Assembly (NCBI GenBank): GCA_017938055.1
Contig: JAGBCG010000264.1
Span: 1 to 6,281, forward strand
Origin: Clostridia bacterium
Lineage (GTDB): Bacteria > Bacillota > Clostridia > Oscillospirales > CAG-382
Length of the DNA stretch: 6,281 nt
Reading direction: 5' to 3'
The notes beneath the pieces were generated by a model, which was not told the origin of the DNA, ran no database searches, and worked only from the letters and a program-made list of their open reading frames with translations. Shown here piece by piece: positions 5,935-6,281 of this stretch (position 1 is its first letter; each line of letters opens with the position of its first letter). A program made the position numbers and the translations under genes.

Positions 5935-6281
5935 AATGTTACCCCTTTCATAATATTGATGATGTTTTCTGATGCAATCTTTTCCTTCGCACTCATGGGA
6001 ATGTCTGCACCTACAAGCTTTGCAATAGGTCCGCCGTAGTTGTCCATGGGGAAATTACTGCCGAAAAGGAGTCTTTCGGAACCGAAATGCTTATAACAGC
6101 TCTCAAATCCGCCAAGTACCTGATAGTCACTTGTATCAATAAACACGTTTTCATACGCTCTCAAAAGCGGGAAGAAATATCTGTCAGAGCCCCAAAGGCC
6201 ATAGTTTGTAATAATAACGGTAAGCTTGGGGAACTTCTTCATAACTGCAAAGATATGCTCCCAGTTGTCCTGTGGAGAAAG
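5931..6281 (-). CDS. Amidohydrolase-family protein, C-terminal part, lacking two active-site residues (5' end outside window)
   Basis: The frame is open to the window edge, so the Met at 6242 is internal; 116 C-terminal residues are visible. It aligns by eye with the same half of the neighbouring amidohydrolase: P-K-L-T-V-I-I-T-N-Y-G against P-D-I-T-F-I-M-G-H-S-A, and R-L-L-F-G-S-N-F-P against K-V-I-F-G-T-D-M-P. The conserved His of the first motif is Asn (visible residue 26) and the conserved Asp of the second is Asn (visible residue 76). The metal-binding half on view is thus degenerate, so the protein may be catalytically altered or a partner subunit for its neighbour. The N-terminal H-x-H cannot be assessed. 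Its TGA overlaps the next ATG by four bases (ATGA). Confidence 0.85.
   Translation of the reverse strand, partial: LSPQDNWEHIFAVMKKFPKLTVIITNYGLWGSDRYFFPLLRAYENVFIDTSDYQVLGGFESCYKHFGSERLLFGSNFPMDNYGGPIAKLVGADIPMSAKEKIASENIINIMKGVTL

Overview
The window reads as AT-rich chromosomal DNA from a low-GC Gram-positive, most likely a gut- or rumen-type Clostridia (Oscillospiraceae/Lachnospiraceae-like). The reasons are the AGGAGG-type ribosome binding sites, two near-consensus sigma-A promoters with exact 17-bp spacers, U-tailed intrinsic terminators, and the gene families present. This placement is inference. No rRNA, tRNA, CRISPR array, integrase or transposase is visible.

Layout. Bases 3-674 (+) hold the C-terminal part of an SGNH/GDSL hydrolase, closed by a strong terminator at 695-720. 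Facing it is nadE (758-1492, -), ammonia-dependent NAD+ synthetase, with its own promoter at 1533-1561. Bases 1562-1668 hold nothing I recognise. Everything from 1669 to 6281 lies on the minus strand. Read in transcription order it is: a degenerate amidohydrolase (5931-6281, cut by the window edge); a second amidohydrolase with a full metal site (5125-5934), overlapping the first by ATGA; an L-arabinose/L-fucose isomerase-like gene (3580-5048) broken by a one-base frameshift and an in-frame amber codon; a roughly 200-bp array of small hairpins (3344-3541); a small four-helix-bundle protein gene with its own strong promoter (2971-3297); an M24/creatinase-fold protein that has lost most of its metal ligands (1746-2948); and an intrinsic terminator at 1669-1711.

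The amidohydrolases, the isomerase-like gene and probably the M24 protein look like a small catabolic operon for a sugar or sugar-derived compound. The substrate cannot be read from sequence, and the isomerase appears inactive as written. The hairpin array plus the four-helix-bundle gene looks like a separate cassette lying inside this operon: its first hairpin can terminate upstream transcription, and its own promoter then restarts it towards the M24 gene.

The most unusual element is the hairpin array. It has two arms built from a ~9-bp spacer alternating with short perfect stems of changing sequence. The left arm carries the spacer as AGTGATATT and the right arm carries its reverse complement, so the arms are in opposite orientation around a centre at about 3424-3431.
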